Both the position numbers and the translations under genes were made by a program. The notes beneath the pieces were generated by a model. It was not told the DNA's origin and searched no databases. It was given only the letters and a program-made list of their open reading frames with translations. Shown here one piece after another: positions 36,559 to 45,781 of a stretch of DNA of 64,000 nucleotides. Location: contig CAMYNL010000002.1 in NCBI GenBank assembly GCA_947259705.1, forward strand, positions 73,868-137,867, given 5' to 3'. The stretch comes from an uncultured Gammaproteobacteria bacterium. GTDB lineage: Bacteria > Pseudomonadota > Gammaproteobacteria > Arenicellales > JAANXG01. Within the stretch, counting starts at the first letter, position 1, and every line of letters starts with the position of its first letter.

Positions 36559-37191
36559 TCAGTATCTTGACAGAGTTGCGCTGAGTGCATCGTCGTCGTC
36601 GGCTCGCGTCTGGACGATATCGAAAAACGACGACAGGAATCGATGGGTTAATCCCCACACTACCTGGTCCTCCGCATCGCTGACGCGTATGCCGGGAAAC
36701 TTCTGATCCGGTGCGCGGGGGTGGCTCACATGGGTGTAGTGTTCGGTTTCGAAGAAGCGGACCAGCGGCACCCATATCGTCTCGGCGACTTCGTAGTTGG
36801 GCGTGACTAAGTCATCACTGTCGACCTCGTACACGTAACCGGACACGACGATACCCGCTGTGTGGCCGGCGTGGCGTCCCTGCATGTCGTCGAGGCGACC
36901 CAGGTAGGCCCTGGTGCCGAGGTCCAGGCCGACTTCCTCCGCCGCCTCCCGTTCCGCGGCCATGCGCGGACTGCTGTCGGCGGGCTCCACCATGCCGCCG
37001 GGAAAAGCCATCTGCCCCGACCACGGATCGCCGTCGCATCTCGCACGCTCGATGAACAGCACCTGAAGCTGTCCGCTGAAGTCACGCAGCACCATGGCCA
37101 CCGCGGCGCGGCGCCCGGCGCCGGGATCCAGATGCAACGGCTCATGCCCCGCGAGCCGTTCGCGAATAAGTTTCACATCCATCCAATTCAC
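36559..37191 (-). CDS. CoA-pyrophosphatase-type Nudix hydrolase (NudL-like)
   Basis: This 210-residue Nudix protein has QVLFIERARCDGDPWSGQMA followed by FPGG, the CoA-diphosphatase subfamily pattern. Its Nudix box is GMVEPADSSPRMAAEREAAE followed by EVGL. It probably cleaves CoA or acyl-CoA to phosphopantetheine and 3',5'-ADP. Its start overlaps the stop of the TauE/SafE permease gene (ATGA). Confidence 0.88.
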   Translation of the reverse strand: MNWMDVKLIRERLAGHEPLHLDPGAGRRAAVAMVLRDFSGQLQVLFIERARCDGDPWSGQMAFPGGMVEPADSSPRMAAEREAAEEVGLDLGTRAYLGRLDDMQGRHAGHTAGIVVSGYVYEVDSDDLVTPNYEVAETIWVPLVRFFETEHYTHVSHPRAPDQKFPGIRVSDAEDQVVWGLTHRFLSSFFDIVQTRADDDDALSATLSRY

Positions 37192-37934
37192 ACCGGAAAG
37201 AAAATCAGTTTAAGACCCGCCATCACCAGCACCAGACCGAGCACGCGTTGCAGCATGGCGGGAGAAGCCCATCGTGCTGCAACCACTCCCCCCGCAACGG
37301 ATCCTGCAACGGCGGCGACCACCAGACCCGGAATCCCCGCTGGCCAGTCCGGAAACGTCGCCGCGTAACCCGCCAGGGCGGCCAAGGAGTTGATCCAGAT
37401 GAAGGCGGCCGACAGGGTCACCACCTGCGCAATGCCGCACCACCCGAAGTAGATCAACAGCGGAGCCAGGAAGATGCCGCCGCCAACGCCGGTGATTCCC
37501 GCGAACAGGCCCATGGCGCTTCCCAACCCCAAAGATAGACCACGACGGGGCACTTTCATTTCATCCGAGCCAAGCGGACTCCACAGCATGCGCCCCGCTG
37601 CGATCAGCAGCGCCATCCCGACCAGCATGCGATAGGGGGCTGGATCCAGGTCTATCGCGCCGCCGATCAGCGCCATCGGCAGCGAGCCGATGGCGAATGG
37701 CCACAGGATATCCCAACGGAACTTCGCCGCCCGGGTGCCCCGCCACCACACCAGGCTGGTCACGAAGACATTCATGGTCAGCGCGGCCGGTTTCATCAAG
37801 GCCGGATCCAGGGCGAACAGCGCCATCACGGTGATATAACCCGAGCCGCCACCCTGCCCCACCGATGAGTAGACCGCGGCCGCCACGGCAATCAGCAGAT
37901 AGAGCCAAAGGTTTGCGTCGCTGGCGATGCGCAC
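37188..37934 (-). CDS. TauE/SafE-family sulfite/anion exporter
   Basis: This 248-residue membrane permease has the paired family motifs VYSSVGQGGGSGYITVMAL (N-terminal repeat) and FAGITGVGGGIFLAPLLIYF (C-terminal repeat), with eight predicted helices. Substrates in the family include sulfite, sulfoacetate and other organosulfonates. It is coupled to the Nudix gene, which does not reveal the substrate. Confidence 0.92.
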   Translation of the reverse strand: MRIASDANLWLYLLIAVAAAVYSSVGQGGGSGYITVMALFALDPALMKPAALTMNVFVTSLVWWRGTRAAKFRWDILWPFAIGSLPMALIGGAIDLDPAPYRMLVGMALLIAAGRMLWSPLGSDEMKVPRRGLSLGLGSAMGLFAGITGVGGGIFLAPLLIYFGWCGIAQVVTLSAAFIWINSLAALAGYAATFPDWPAGIPGLVVAAVAGSVAGGVVAARWASPAMLQRVLGLVLVMAGLKLIFFPV

Positions 37935-38025
37935 TACCCCGGTGTTGAACTGGTGGCATTACAATATAACCCGCCGGCGCGGGAAATGCGGGGCGGCGCG
38001 TTAGCCGGGGGCTGCAACGAGGTGA

Positions 38026-39096
38026 TCAGGACTCGGGCGCGCGATCCGTGCCCATGATCTTCAGCGATTGACCCGGACGCAGGCGCTCGCCGCCACGGAC
38101 GATCACCTGGTCACCGTCGCGTATGTCCCCCGTGATCTCGATCATGGTTCCCTCGGCCACGCCGGTTTCGACGCTGATCTTCTCCGCCTTGTTGTCAGCG
38201 CTTACGCGGAAAACCGAGACCCCGTCCCGCCGCAGCACCAAAGCGTCGCGCGGCACCGCGATCACCTCCCGCGGCGTCGCGGTCGGCACCGCCACCCGCA
38301 ACACGGTGCCCGCGGGCCAGCCCGAGGATTCCGGCAGCACCAGGCGCACATCGTAAAGTCGCGACAGGTCGTCGCCGACCGGAACGATCGACCTGACCTT
38401 GCCGGTCAAGATCACCGAGTCGACCTTGACCCGCAGCGGTGAATCCAGGGTCAGGTGGGGGAGGGTGTTCGGCGCCACCCGAATCTGCACCTCCAGCGAG
38501 GTGGTGTTGACCAGTCGTACGATCTCATCGCCCTCATCCACCCTCTCTCCGGCGCGCCGCAGTCGCTCGCTGACCACCCCGGCGAAAGGCGCCCGCACTG
38601 CGGTGCGGGCCAGCCGGTCATTGATCAACTCCAGGCGCGCCTGCGCCGCGCCCTGCTCCGCGCTCGCCGCATCGTGGGCAGCCCTTGCTTCGTCGAGCCG
38701 GTTCTCGGTGATCAACTCCTTATCGGCGAGCTCCGAAACCCGTTTCAGGTCCTGTTTCGCGTAGGCCAGCCGCGCCCGCTCGCGCACCAGGACCGCCTTG
38801 GCCTGCTGCTGCTCCAGCTTGAGTTCGCGATCATCAATGCGCGCCAGGATGTCCCCCGCAGACAGCCGTATTCCCACCTCGGCCACCATCTGCAGCCGCC
38901 CTGCGACCTCGGCGCCGATCTTTGCATCGTCGCGGCTCACCACAACCCCCGGCACCCACACCGTGGGCGCCATCTCCACACTGCGGGCGGAAGCGGTCTT
39001 GACCAGGGCAGGCGGGGGTTCCTGCTGACCCTGGGCATACGCCACGCCCGGCGCGGCCGCGATCGCCAGCAGACCCCGCAACACGACTCTCCACAT
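38026..39096 (-). CDS. Orphan RND/HlyD-type periplasmic adaptor
   Basis: This 356-residue membrane fusion protein has a signal peptide (MWRVVLRGLLAIAAAPGVAY, cleavage near AYA-Q), a lipoyl half (GAEVAGRLQMVAEVGIRLSA) and a coiled coil (about 95-165, Glu/Gln/Ala/Arg-rich). The second lipoyl half is APFAGVVSERLRRAGERVDE, and barrel and C-terminal domains end at GGERLRPGQSLKIMG. ATG 39096 is chosen over an upstream GTG at 39120. No permease gene is adjacent in the visible region, so it must act with a pump encoded elsewhere. Confidence 0.88.
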   Translation of the reverse strand: MWRVVLRGLLAIAAAPGVAYAQGQQEPPPALVKTASARSVEMAPTVWVPGVVVSRDDAKIGAEVAGRLQMVAEVGIRLSAGDILARIDDRELKLEQQQAKAVLVRERARLAYAKQDLKRVSELADKELITENRLDEARAAHDAASAEQGAAQARLELINDRLARTAVRAPFAGVVSERLRRAGERVDEGDEIVRLVNTTSLEVQIRVAPNTLPHLTLDSPLRVKVDSVILTGKVRSIVPVGDDLSRLYDVRLVLPESSGWPAGTVLRVAVPTATPREVIAVPRDALVLRRDGVSVFRVSADNKAEKISVETGVAEGTMIEITGDIRDGDQVIVRGGERLRPGQSLKIMGTDRAPES

Positions 39097-39337
39097 GTCT
39101 TGATTCGCCACCTGGTGCACAACTCGAGCTTCTACGGATGGGATGCTACCGATGACCGACCGCGCATTCCACTGCTTTACCGACGCCAGGTGTCGTACTT
39201 GCCGGCGGCATACGATCGTCCCCGGCGCCGCAAGCGCTGCCGCCGACCCCTCGGCTCACACCGAGTATACTCCCTGTGAAACAATCGCTTGCAAACGCTC
39301 ACCGGCCCCGCAGGCGGGTAGGGCACGCAAGGCTGGA

Positions 39338-39366
39338 TTGAAACTGTTGCCCCCAGCATCTATCTA
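39338..39366 (+). promoter_or_regulatory. Weak sigma-70 promoter candidate
   Basis: TTGAAA and TATCTA are spaced 17 bp apart, about 70 bp upstream of the DUF4124 gene. The -35 is good, the -10 poor. The rest of the 337-bp gap 39097-39433 shows no gene. Confidence 0.25.
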
Positions 39367-39433
39367 ACTATTTATGGCGCCGATATATCTGTCACCCCCG
39401 ATGGCGCTGGCAGGCGATCGCCGGCGCAAGGCG

Positions 39434-39940
39434 ATGCGTGGTGGCACCTTGCTCCTGTTTCTCCTGATACTTTGTCTGCACCCGGTTGCCGAGGCCGACG
39501 CATACCGTTGGCGCGACGCCGACGGGCAGACCCACTACGGCGACGAGCCGACCGAAGGCGCCGAGGCTATCGAGCAGATCGAGACCTTCGAGTGTCGAAC
39601 CGAGGCTTGCCGCGAGGACCTGGAACAGCGGCGCCTCGACACAGCGGAAACCAACCAGCAGATCAAGGACTGGCTGCAGAGCAGACAGGCCGAGCGGGAC
39701 TTCGCCCGAGCCCAGGAGGAACGTGCATCGGTCATCTACATGCCCACGTATCAGCCGTACCCTCCCATCCTGGCGGCACCCGGCATACCTTGTCTGCGCG
39801 GCCGGCATTGTTCCGCAGCACCCCTGCACCCTGGCCACCGTATTCCGGGCAGGCACCATGGCGGACGCCCCGTGGACTCCGACGGTCATTCCTCCTCGCG
39901 ACACAGCCGCCGCAGTTACGGCTTCCCGGCGCCGAAATGA
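39434..39940 (+). CDS. DUF4124-domain envelope protein
   Basis: This 168-residue protein has a signal peptide (MRGGTLLLFLLILCLHPVAE, cleavage near ADA-Y) followed at once by YRWRDADGQTHYGDEPTEGA, the DUF4124 signature. A Glu/Arg/Gln-rich helix (about 70-110) follows, then a Pro/Tyr stretch and a His/Arg/Gly-rich tail. In-frame ATGs exist at 39404 and 39374, but 39434 gives the best signal peptide. The function of DUF4124 is unknown. Confidence 0.78.
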   Translation: MRGGTLLLFLLILCLHPVAEADAYRWRDADGQTHYGDEPTEGAEAIEQIETFECRTEACREDLEQRRLDTAETNQQIKDWLQSRQAERDFARAQEERASVIYMPTYQPYPPILAAPGIPCLRGRHCSAAPLHPGHRIPGRHHGGRPVDSDGHSSSRHSRRSYGFPAPK

Positions 39941-40066
39941 CCCGGCTGCGACCACCGCAGCGACATACCGCGGGGAGCATGGTCGCCGGGCAGTTCCTGC
40001 CGTGAGGCGGCGGTGGATGCCAGGGTGCCGGATTCCGGCGCCCGGCCGCTAACAGGACGCCCTGCC

Positions 40067-40474
40067 GTGACCCACGAAGGCAAAGCCGCGCAGACTCAGG
40101 TCCGCCTCGACAAATGGCTGTGGTCGGCGCGCTTCTACAAGACCCGCCAGCTGGCGGCGGACGCAGTCAAGGGCGGGCACATCGAAGTCAACGGATCCCG
40201 CGCCAAGCCGGCCCGCTCGGTGAGGGTCGGCGATAGAATAACCGTGACCAGGCGACCCTATACCTTCGATATCGAGGTACTGGAACTCCGTGAGCGCCGG
40301 GTGTCGGCCAGTGAGGCCCGGCTTCTGTATCAGGAATCCGAACCCAGCGTCGAGCGGCGAGCGACGCTGCGCGAGCAGTTGAAGACCCAGGCGCAGCAGA
40401 TCCTCTACGACCCCAAGAAGCCCGCCCCACGGGCGCGACGCGACGCGCGGCACAGAAAACGCGGCTACGAGTGA
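40067..40474 (+). CDS. hslR: Heat shock protein 15 (S4-domain ribosome-recycling factor)
   Basis: This 135-residue S4 RNA-binding protein returns stalled 50S subunits carrying nascent chains to use. The GTG at 40067, with AGGA 9 nt upstream, gives a length almost equal to E. coli Hsp15; a longer frame from GTG 40013 is less likely. VRLDKWLWSARFYKTRQLAA, GGHIEVNGSRAKPARSVRVG and a very basic C-terminus (KKPAPRARRDARHRKRG) are typical. Confidence 0.93.
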   Translation: MTHEGKAAQTQVRLDKWLWSARFYKTRQLAADAVKGGHIEVNGSRAKPARSVRVGDRITVTRRPYTFDIEVLELRERRVSASEARLLYQESEPSVERRATLREQLKTQAQQILYDPKKPAPRARRDARHRKRGYE

Positions 40475-40517
40475 TACGCGCCAAACCGGCCGCCGTGGTG
40501 GTGGCCGCAGCAATCGT

Positions 40518-41168
40518 TCATGCCGGGAGACTGCGGCTGCCGGGCGCCGCTGTCGGGGCATCCAGTTCCCGGGCACCGAGGTCGATCGCCGCGCCGAGTT
40601 CCTCGTAGGAGCTGGTGACCGGAAAGCGGGGATACGCCTGCACCACGACCGCCGGCGGGCGGAACAGAATGCCCCGGTCCGCCTCCGCGAGCATTGACGT
40701 GTCGTTATAGGAATCACCCGCCGCAATGGTGTCGAAGCCGAGGCCGCGCAGCGCGGTGACGGCCTCGCGCTTCTGGTCCCGCTGCCGCAGGTTGTAGCCC
40801 TCGATGCGACCGTCCTCGGCCACCAACAGCTGATGACAAAACAACGTGGGCCAGCCAAGCTGCCGCATCAGGGGAGTGGCAAACTGGTAAAAAGTGTCGG
40901 AAAGGATGATCACCTGATACTTCACCCGTAGATCAGCCAGAAAATCGAGCGCTCCTTCCATCGGCTGCAGGGTGTCGATTACCCGGTGGATGTCCTGTAT
41001 GCGCAGTCCATGGGCGTCCAGCACCCGCAGTCTGTGACGCATCAGCTCATCATAATCCGCGATATCGCGTGTGGTCAGACGCAGGTCGGCGATCCCCGTC
41101 TGCCCGGCAACACCTATCCAGATCTCGGGCACCAGTACCCCCTCGAGGTCCAGGCAAACAACGATCAT
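40518..41168 (-). CDS. thrH: Phosphoserine phosphatase / homoserine phosphotransferase ThrH
   Basis: This 216-residue HAD-family enzyme has the nucleophile motif VVCLDLEGVLVPEIWIGVA (Asp6 and Glu8 region), TTRDIADYDELMRHRLRVLD, VIILSDTFYQFATPLMRQLG and AAGDSYNDTSML. The pattern is that of Pseudomonas ThrH, which can dephosphorylate phosphoserine and transfer phosphate to homoserine. It is convergent with hslR. Confidence 0.95.
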   Translation of the reverse strand: MIVVCLDLEGVLVPEIWIGVAGQTGIADLRLTTRDIADYDELMRHRLRVLDAHGLRIQDIHRVIDTLQPMEGALDFLADLRVKYQVIILSDTFYQFATPLMRQLGWPTLFCHQLLVAEDGRIEGYNLRQRDQKREAVTALRGLGFDTIAAGDSYNDTSMLAEADRGILFRPPAVVVQAYPRFPVTSSYEELGAAIDLGARELDAPTAAPGSRSLPA

Positions 41169-41298
41169 CTGTTCCCTTCGGTTCGATATGGAGGAAGCCG
41201 CACCCTACTGATTTAACAAAAGCCATGCAAGCAGTGCTTGTTGAGGATGACGCGCCCGGCATGGCAGAATCATTCCTCCGTCACAATCACGGTCCGGC

Positions 41299-41802
41299 AT
41301 GCTTTCCTCTCCGTCCGAAAATCGTCAATACCGGCTCATCGCGGCGCTGTCTTTAACGGTGATCGTCGGCGCCTGCGCGCCGACGTCGCAGGAAGTACAG
41401 GATCAGCGCGCCCGCTCCCGCTGGCAGGATGCCGCCCAGGCCGGCGACCCGGAGGCGCAATATAAGCTGGCACGTGCCTACTGTTGCGGGGTGGGGCCAG
41501 AGTACAGCACCGCAATGGCCATCAAGTGGTATTGCGAGTCGGCGAAACGCGGCCATATACCTGCGCAGATGGCTCTGGCGGACCTGTATTCGGACAATGT
41601 CAGCGCATCAACCAACTACCTGGGAAAGCCGCCCGCGGACTTCGTCAATGCCTATCTCTGGTACACCGTGGCAGCATCCCTTGGCAACCCGCGAGCCTTT
41701 ACTCGCCGTCACGAACTGGGAAACATGATGGATCCTGCGGACATCACCGCCGCGAAACGACTGGCGACGCGCTGGCAGCAGTTCGATTGCGCCCGCAAGT
41801 AG
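41299..41802 (+). CDS. Sel1-repeat lipoprotein
   Basis: This 167-residue predicted lipoprotein has a hydrophobic signal (RLIAALSLTVIVGAC) with lipobox VGAC. Sel1-type repeats follow: AAQAGDPEAQYKLARAYCCG, ESAKRGHIPAQMALADLYSD and a degenerate third (NAYLWYTVAASLGNPRAF). Such helical repeats mediate protein contacts in the envelope. The 2-hydroxyacid dehydrogenase gene begins 2 bp after its stop, an unexpected pairing. Confidence 0.85.
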   Translation: MLSSPSENRQYRLIAALSLTVIVGACAPTSQEVQDQRARSRWQDAAQAGDPEAQYKLARAYCCGVGPEYSTAMAIKWYCESAKRGHIPAQMALADLYSDNVSASTNYLGKPPADFVNAYLWYTVAASLGNPRAFTRRHELGNMMDPADITAAKRLATRWQQFDCARK

Positions 41803-41804
41803 AC

Positions 41805-42764
41805 ATGCTGCAGGCCGTTTTTCTCGATACTGACACTATCGACGGCGGAGACCTCGACTTGACGGGCCTGACTGGCCTGTCCGGCATGGAGTGGTTCCTG
41901 CATGGTACCACCGGGCCGGAACAACTCGACGACAGACTCGATGGCTGCTCCATTGTTGTCTCCAACAAGGTCGTCCTGGATCGGAACACCCTGGCGCGAC
42001 ATTCGTCGTTGAAGCTGATCGTCATCGCGGCCACCGGGACGAACAATATTGACCTGCAGGCAGCCCGGGAACACGGGGTCTCGGTCTGCAACGTGCGCGG
42101 TTACGGTACCCCCTCAGTGGTACAGCACGTCTATGCGCTGATCCTGGCCTTGACCACTCGCCTGCTGGATTATCATGCCGCGATAGGCGAGGGCCGCTGG
42201 CAGCGGCATCCGCATTTCTGCCTGTTCGATTACCCCATCCGCGAGCTGGCAGGGAAGAAGCTCGGAATCGTCGGTTACGGTACGCTCGGCCGGGGTGTAG
42301 CCGATGCGGCGCCGGCCTTCGGCCTGAACGTGCGGATAGCGCAGCGGCCGGGGGGGGGCGAACGAAGCGGCAGGCTGCCGTTGACCGAACTCTTGGCCGA
42401 GGTGGACATCCTCAGCCTGCATTGCCCGTTGAACGAGCATACCCGCAATCTGATAGCGGAGAACGAGATCGCGTTGATGAAACCTGACGCTGTCCTTATC
42501 AATACCGCGCGCGGGGGCATCGTGGATGAAGCCGCCCTCGCAAAGGCCCTGCGTGAAGGCAGACTGGGCGGCGCCGGTATAGACGTGCTGACGGAGGAGC
42601 CGCCGCGGAACGGCAACGTGCTGCTCGAAGCTGACATCCCGAATCTTATCGTCACGCCTCACATCGCGTGGGCGAGCAGAGAGTCCAGGCAGCGTGTCAT
42701 CGACATCGTCGCCGACAACATCGCGGCGTTTCAGAACGGGCGGCCGCGGAACCTGGTCGACTGA
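41805..42764 (+). CDS. D-2-hydroxyacid dehydrogenase (glycerate/hydroxypyruvate reductase-like)
   Basis: This 319-residue NAD-dependent oxidoreductase has VIAATGTNNIDLQAAREHGV, nucleotide-binding LGIVGYGTLGRGVADAA, catalytic Arg in INTARGGIVDEAAL, Glu in DVLTEEPP and the catalytic His in TPHIAWASRESRQRV. It resembles HprA/GyaR glycerate dehydrogenases, fitting photorespiratory, serine-cycle or hydroxypyruvate metabolism. The start at 41805 is 2 bp after the Sel1 gene; the longer open frame is a read-through of another frame. Confidence 0.92.
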   Translation: MLQAVFLDTDTIDGGDLDLTGLTGLSGMEWFLHGTTGPEQLDDRLDGCSIVVSNKVVLDRNTLARHSSLKLIVIAATGTNNIDLQAAREHGVSVCNVRGYGTPSVVQHVYALILALTTRLLDYHAAIGEGRWQRHPHFCLFDYPIRELAGKKLGIVGYGTLGRGVADAAPAFGLNVRIAQRPGGGERSGRLPLTELLAEVDILSLHCPLNEHTRNLIAENEIALMKPDAVLINTARGGIVDEAALAKALREGRLGGAGIDVLTEEPPRNGNVLLEADIPNLIVTPHIAWASRESRQRVIDIVADNIAAFQNGRPRNLVD

Positions 42765-42778
42765 CTTCACCCCGCGCC

Positions 42779-43936
42779 ATGCAAGTTTTTTCGGCGCTGC
42801 CGCCGCTGTCGCTCTACGTGCATCTGCCCTGGTGCGTAAGCAAGTGTCCCTACTGCGACTTCAACTCTCATGCCCTGCGCGGCACGGTGCCGGAACACGA
42901 CTATGCGAACGCGCTGCTGGCCGACCTCGATCAGGAACTGCCGGATGTCTGGGGCCGCCCGGTCACCAGTGTTTTCATCGGCGGGGGGACGCCGTCGCTG
43001 TTTTCCCCCCGCACCATCGACCGTCTGCTCTCGGAGGTCAGGGCCAGGCTGCCGCTGGTCCCGGACTGCGAGATCACCATGGAGGCGAATCCGGGCAGCG
43101 CAGAACTGGCCAAACTCCGGGAGTTTCGTTCGGCGGGCGTCAACCGTCTATCGATCGGCGTGCAGAGCTTCGACGCTCGTCACTTGAAGGCCCTGGGTCG
43201 GGCGCATGGCAGTGCCGAGTCGCTGGCCGCCGCGAAGACCGCACGCGATGCGGGATTCGACAACTTCAATCTCGACCTGATGTTCGCGCTGCCCGGGCAG
43301 TCGACGGCGGAGGCCGTGGCCGATATCGACAGCGCGATAGGGCACGAGGCGCCCCACCTTTCCTGCTACCAGCTCACCATCGAACCCAACACGACGTTCC
43401 ACCATGCGCCGCCCGAACTTCCCGGGGAGGAAGACGCATGGGCCATGCAATGTGAGATATACGAGCACCTCGCCGCCGCAGGGTATGTCCAGTACGAGGT
43501 TTCGGCGTTCGCCCGGGAACGTCAACAGTGCCGCCACAACCTGAACTATTGGCGCTTCGGTGATTACCTGGGCATCGGTGCCGGCGCGCACGCCAAGATC
43601 ACTCACCCGGACAGGGTGGTCAGACGCTGGAAACTGAAGCATCCCGCGGCCTATATGGAGCATGCCGGCGGTGCCCGACGCATTGGCGGAAAACACGAAC
43701 TTACCGCTGCGGACCTGGTGTTCGAATTCATGCTGAACGCCCTGCGGTTGCGGGAGCCGGTGGGGGTGAACCTGTTTCAGCTCCGCACCGGCCAGGCGAT
43801 CACCCCCTATCTGCCGGTGCTGGAATCGGCGCGTGATGACGGGCTGCTGCGCTGGGACGGTCTTTCGGTTTCCGCCACCGACACTGGTTATCGGTTCCTG
43901 AACGACCTGCAACAACGCTTCCTGCCGGACGCTTAA
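42779..43936 (+). CDS. hemW: Heme chaperone HemW (coproporphyrinogen oxidase-like radical SAM)
   Basis: This 385-residue radical SAM protein has the CxxxCxxC motif at C19, C23 and C26 (HLPWCVSKCPYCDFNSH), VFIGGGTPSLFSPRTIDRLL, NRLSIGVQSFDARHLKALGR and NFNLDLMFALPGQS. It lacks the fourth cysteine context of true HemN. HemW delivers heme to respiratory enzymes. Its ATG at 42779 follows the dehydrogenase stop by 14 bp. hemJ is two genes downstream. Confidence 0.94.
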   Translation: MQVFSALPPLSLYVHLPWCVSKCPYCDFNSHALRGTVPEHDYANALLADLDQELPDVWGRPVTSVFIGGGTPSLFSPRTIDRLLSEVRARLPLVPDCEITMEANPGSAELAKLREFRSAGVNRLSIGVQSFDARHLKALGRAHGSAESLAAAKTARDAGFDNFNLDLMFALPGQSTAEAVADIDSAIGHEAPHLSCYQLTIEPNTTFHHAPPELPGEEDAWAMQCEIYEHLAAAGYVQYEVSAFARERQQCRHNLNYWRFGDYLGIGAGAHAKITHPDRVVRRWKLKHPAAYMEHAGGARRIGGKHELTAADLVFEFMLNALRLREPVGVNLFQLRTGQAITPYLPVLESARDDGLLRWDGLSVSATDTGYRFLNDLQQRFLPDA

Positions 43937-43999
43937 TGCGCGCTTGCAATCGCAGGCAGCCGGCCCCAGATACTAAATCCACCCACCCGAGGTAGCTCC

Positions 44000-44647
44000 G
44001 TGGAAACGGTTTCAATCATCGCCGCGGCCATGGGTGTCGCATGGGCCAGCGGCATCAATCTGTACGCCGCCATGCTGATGCTCGGCCTGATGGGCAATTT
44101 CGGGCACATCGAATTGCCCACGGACCTGCAGGTGCTGCAGAACCCCCTGGTCCTCGTCGCCGCCGGAATCATGTACTGCGTGGAGTTCTTCGCCGACAAG
44201 GTGCCGGGCCTGGATACCGGCTGGGATGCCGTACACAGTTTCATACGCATCCCCGCGGGCGCCATGCTGGCGGCCGCCACCTTGGGACAGATCTCTCCGG
44301 AAGCCGAATTGGCGGGTCTGCTGTTGGGCGGCAGCCTGGCCGCGGGCACGCACTTTACCAAGGCTGGCAGCCGGGTGCTGATCAATACCTCGCCGGAGCC
44401 GGTCACCAACTGGACCGCGTCACTGGGCGAGGACCTGGTGGTGATCGCGGGACTGTGGACTGCGCTGAACCACCCGATACTGTTCCTGGTTCTGCTGCTC
44501 GCATTCATCGCGCTGATGATCTGGTTGGCGCCGAAGATCTGGCGCGGCATCAAGCGCGTTGTCGGCACCCTGCGCGGCTGGCTGCGCGGACCGGATGGCA
44601 ACCGGGCATCGCCGCGATCGGAGTCGCTGCCCGAGCACAAGTCCTGA
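44000..44647 (+). CDS. DUF4126 membrane protein
   Basis: This 215-residue protein starts at a GTG with GAGG upstream. Hydrophobic segments and Gly-rich loops are present: AAAMGVAWASGINLYAAMLM, VEFFADKVPGLDTGWDAVHS, LLLGGSLAAGTHFTKAGSRV, NTSPEPVTNWTASLGEDLVV and two C-terminal helices. These are typical of DUF4126, a family of unknown function. It lies between hemW and hemJ. Confidence 0.85.
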   Translation: METVSIIAAAMGVAWASGINLYAAMLMLGLMGNFGHIELPTDLQVLQNPLVLVAAGIMYCVEFFADKVPGLDTGWDAVHSFIRIPAGAMLAAATLGQISPEAELAGLLLGGSLAAGTHFTKAGSRVLINTSPEPVTNWTASLGEDLVVIAGLWTALNHPILFLVLLLAFIALMIWLAPKIWRGIKRVVGTLRGWLRGPDGNRASPRSESLPEHKS

Positions 44648-44821
44648 GCAGGCCAAACCAGAGGGCCAACCCGCGGCGGCATTGGTGGCGATCGAACACG
44701 GGCTGTCGGGCGCAAACACGTGCCTCGGTTGCGCTTCACCGCGCCGGGATCGATACTCGCCGGGTCCTCGAAACGATGGCGAATCATGCTCGCTCCAACA
44801 CGTGAGGTCAGGATCTTCGAC

Positions 44822-45235
44822 ATGCTCTGGATAAAGTCCCTGCATATCATCTTCATGGTTACCTGGTTCGCCGGCCTGTTCTATCTGCCACGGCTTTTCG
44901 TTTATCACGCCATGAGCACGGATACCGTAAGCGTCGACAGATTCAAGGTCATGGAGCGCAAACTTTTCTACGGGATCATGACCCCCGGCGGGGTCCTCAC
45001 GATCGTGTTCGGCGTATGGTTGTGGCTCGGCTACGGCTTCTCCGGGGGCTGGCTCTATGCGAAGCTGCTGCTGGTCCTGGTCCTGATCGCCTATCACCTG
45101 TGGTGCGGCAAGCTGGTCGCGGACTTCAGGCGTGACAACAACCGCCACGGCCACGTGTTCTATCGCTGGTTCAACGAGTTCCCGGTATTGATACTGTCCG
45201 CGGCGGTTATTCTCGTCGTGGTGAAGCCGTTTTGA
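44822..45235 (+). CDS. hemJ: HemJ-type protoporphyrinogen oxidase (CopD-like)
   Basis: This 137-residue membrane protein with four helices begins MLWIKSLHIIFMVTWFAGLF and contains YLPRLFVYHA, MERKLFYGIMTPGGVLTIVF and HGHVFYRWFNEFPVLILS. These are HemJ features that oxidise protoporphyrinogen IX to protoporphyrin IX. ATG 44822 has AGGA 8 nt upstream. It sits near hemW, with hemB about 16 kb away. Confidence 0.9.
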   Translation: MLWIKSLHIIFMVTWFAGLFYLPRLFVYHAMSTDTVSVDRFKVMERKLFYGIMTPGGVLTIVFGVWLWLGYGFSGGWLYAKLLLVLVLIAYHLWCGKLVADFRRDNNRHGHVFYRWFNEFPVLILSAAVILVVVKPF

Positions 45236-45308
45236 TGGAACCTCGTCTGCTTGCCGCCTGGTGCCGGGGCGGTCACTACTGAGGCAGCGGAACCGGCATA
45301 GCCAAAGG

Positions 45309-45773
45309 ATGTTCCACGTTGTCCTGTACCAGCCGGAGATTCCGCCCAACACGGGTAATATCATTCGCCTTTGCGCCAACGCCGGCGCCAGTCTGCACCT
45401 GATCGAGCCACTGGGATTCTCGCCCGACGACAGCAAGCTGAGAAGGGCGGGGCTGGATTACCACGACTGGACCACGGTGCGCCGCCATCGGGACCTGGAT
45501 TCGTTCTTTCGCGACGTCGCTGTGCACCGCCTGTTCACGGTCTCGACCCACAACCCGGTTCGTTACACGGACGCGGAATATGAGCGCGCGGACGCCTTTT
45601 TGTTTGGTCCCGAGACCCGGGGACTGCCGACGGGGCTGCGGGATTCGGTGCCCCGTCCACGGCGCCTGACATTGCCGATGACGCCCAACAATCGCAGCCT
45701 GAACTTATCCAACGCGGTGGCTATCGTGTTGTTCGAGGCATGGCGTCAGCAGGGGTTCGCCGGCGCGCGCTGA
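45309..45773 (+). CDS. trmL: tRNA (cytidine/uridine-34 2'-O)-methyltransferase
   Basis: This 154-residue SPOUT methyltransferase modifies the wobble base of leucine tRNAs. It begins MFHVVLYQPEIPPNTGNIIR, has LHLIEPLGFSPDDSKLRRAG, FLFGPETRGLP and the trefoil-knot motif LPMTPNNRSLNLSNAVAIVL. AAAGG directly precedes the ATG, so the site is crowded, but the start matches the family. It converges with gpsA. Confidence 0.94.
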   Translation: MFHVVLYQPEIPPNTGNIIRLCANAGASLHLIEPLGFSPDDSKLRRAGLDYHDWTTVRRHRDLDSFFRDVAVHRLFTVSTHNPVRYTDAEYERADAFLFGPETRGLPTGLRDSVPRPRRLTLPMTPNNRSLNLSNAVAIVLFEAWRQQGFAGAR

Positions 45774-45781
45774 TCGATGCC

